Shown here one piece after another: positions 5,304-5,811 of a DNA stretch of 5,811 nucleotides; positions within the stretch are counted from its first letter, which is position 1, and the number at the start of each line of letters is the position of its first letter. Source of the DNA: Planctomycetaceae bacterium. GTDB lineage: Bacteria; Planctomycetota; Planctomycetia; Planctomycetales; Planctomycetaceae. A program made the position numbers and the translations under genes. Under the pieces are notes generated by a model, which saw only the letters and a list, made by a program, of their open reading frames with translations, had not been told where the DNA came from and made no database searches. Where the stretch lies: assembly GCA_003445035.1 (NCBI GenBank), contig DLVV01000182.1:1-5811 (forward strand), in the 5' to 3' direction.

Positions 5304-5811
5304 ATGGAAAAGACCGAGGCGATGGTGATCCGCGTTGCGGATTTCAGTGAGACCAGTCGTGTGGTCACGCTGTTTTCCCGGGAATTCGGCAAGATCGCGG
5401 CCATGGCCAAGGGGGGACGACGGCTGAAGGGTCCCTTCGAGGCTGCTCTTGACCTGCTTGCGACGTGTCAGATAGTGTTCCTCCGCAAATCGTCCGCTAC
5501 TCTCGATCTCCTCACTGAAGCCAAGCTGATTTCCCGATTCCGGCCCCCCGGCCGCAATCTGCACAGTCTCTACGCCGGCTATTACGTCGCCGAGTTGCTG
5601 TCAGGATTGACCGAAGACTACGACCCTTACCCGGTGTTGTATGACCAGGCCACGCTCGCATTGCAGCGACTCGCCGAGGACGGTGACGTCCGCCCGGTGC
5701 TGCTCCGGTTCGAGATGGTGTTGTTGCGTGAGATCGGGCAGATGCCTGTCGTCGATCGCTGTGTGTCGTGTGATGTCCTGGTGAACTCCGATCCTCAAAC
5801 CGATCCTCAAA
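5304..5811 (+). CDS. recO: DNA repair/recombination mediator RecO (3' end cut by window edge)
   Basis: The first 169 residues of RecO are visible; the family is usually about 240-260 aa. RecO works with RecR and RecF to load RecA on SSB-coated single-stranded DNA in gap repair, and anneals complementary strands. Residues 1-80 fit the N-terminal OB fold: KTEAMVIRVADFSETS, VVTLFSREFGKIAAMAKGGRR (split across 20-40), then FEAALDLL and FLRKSSATLDLLTEAKL. Residues 85-148 are the helical domain (LYAGYYVAELL, VLLRFEMVLLREIG). C153-V-S-C156 is the first half of the zinc site; the second pair would lie outside the window. The start at ATG 5304 has only a weak GGA upstream, but MEKTEA matches the usual RecO beginning better than the ATG six codons later. 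Just after the CxxC lies a duplicated 12-bp unit giving SDPQ-TDPQ. It is divergent from the methyltransferase gene. Confidence 0.93.
   Translation, partial: MEKTEAMVIRVADFSETSRVVTLFSREFGKIAAMAKGGRRLKGPFEAALDLLATCQIVFLRKSSATLDLLTEAKLISRFRPPGRNLHSLYAGYYVAELLSGLTEDYDPYPVLYDQATLALQRLAEDGDVRPVLLRFEMVLLREIGQMPVVDRCVSCDVLVNSDPQTDPQ
5788..5811. repeat. Perfect 12-bp tandem duplication inside recO
   Basis: CCGATCCTCAAA occurs twice in a row at the right edge. In the recO frame it encodes SDPQ then TDPQ, immediately after the first zinc-site CxxC. The repeat may continue beyond the window. Confidence 0.85.

Noticed and set aside
4852..5328. Plus-strand frames of 150-158 aa over the methyltransferase start and the recO promoter region
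   Set aside because: They lie antisense to the methyltransferase N-terminus, have no domain, and one runs into recO in a different frame.

Overview
The window is GC-rich chromosomal DNA that looks planctomycetal. The main reason is the small Tyr/His-rich exported protein at 2895-3200, whose YYYPYVYYPHNF-type sequence I associate with Planctomycetota. The style of the RecO, the CxxC zinc-ribbon protein and the secreted M28 peptidase fit this. The assignment is inference from recall, not from a search. I see no mobile element, CRISPR array, tRNA or rRNA gene.

Layout, left to right: (1) 1-345 minus, a zinc-ribbon protein with a highly charged tail, cut by the left edge and apparently starting at a non-standard ATC codon; (2) 515-1426 plus, a complete DUF368/PopT-type polyprenyl-phosphate transporter; (3) 1459-2706 minus, a complete exported M28 metallopeptidase; (4) 2895-3200 plus, a 101-aa exported aromatic-rich protein of unknown function; (5) 3334-5172 minus, a complete N6-adenine DNA methyltransferase of the Eco57I/TaqI type without a visible nuclease domain; (6) 5304 to the right edge, plus, the first 169 residues of the recombination mediator RecO.

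Every gene lies on the opposite strand from both its neighbours (-,+,-,+,-,+). There are therefore three divergent intergenic regions (346-514, 2707-2894, 5173-5303), each holding an inverted repeat that could be regulatory, and two convergent ones (1427-1458, 3201-3333), of which the second holds two good hairpins. No operon is visible and no shared pathway is forced by the layout. Loose themes are the cell envelope and exterior (PopT, M28, the Tyr-rich protein) and DNA modification and repair (methyltransferase and recO, which share a divergent promoter region). No intergenic stretch exceeds 190 bp.

The points most worth a second look are the probable ATC start of the zinc-ribbon gene, the uncharacterised aromatic-rich secreted protein, the apparently nuclease-free methyltransferase, a small leader ORF whose stop overlaps an alternative CTG start of the M28 gene, and two perfect 12-bp in-frame tandem duplications, one at each end of the window. 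I found no convincing evidence of a wholly new multi-gene system.
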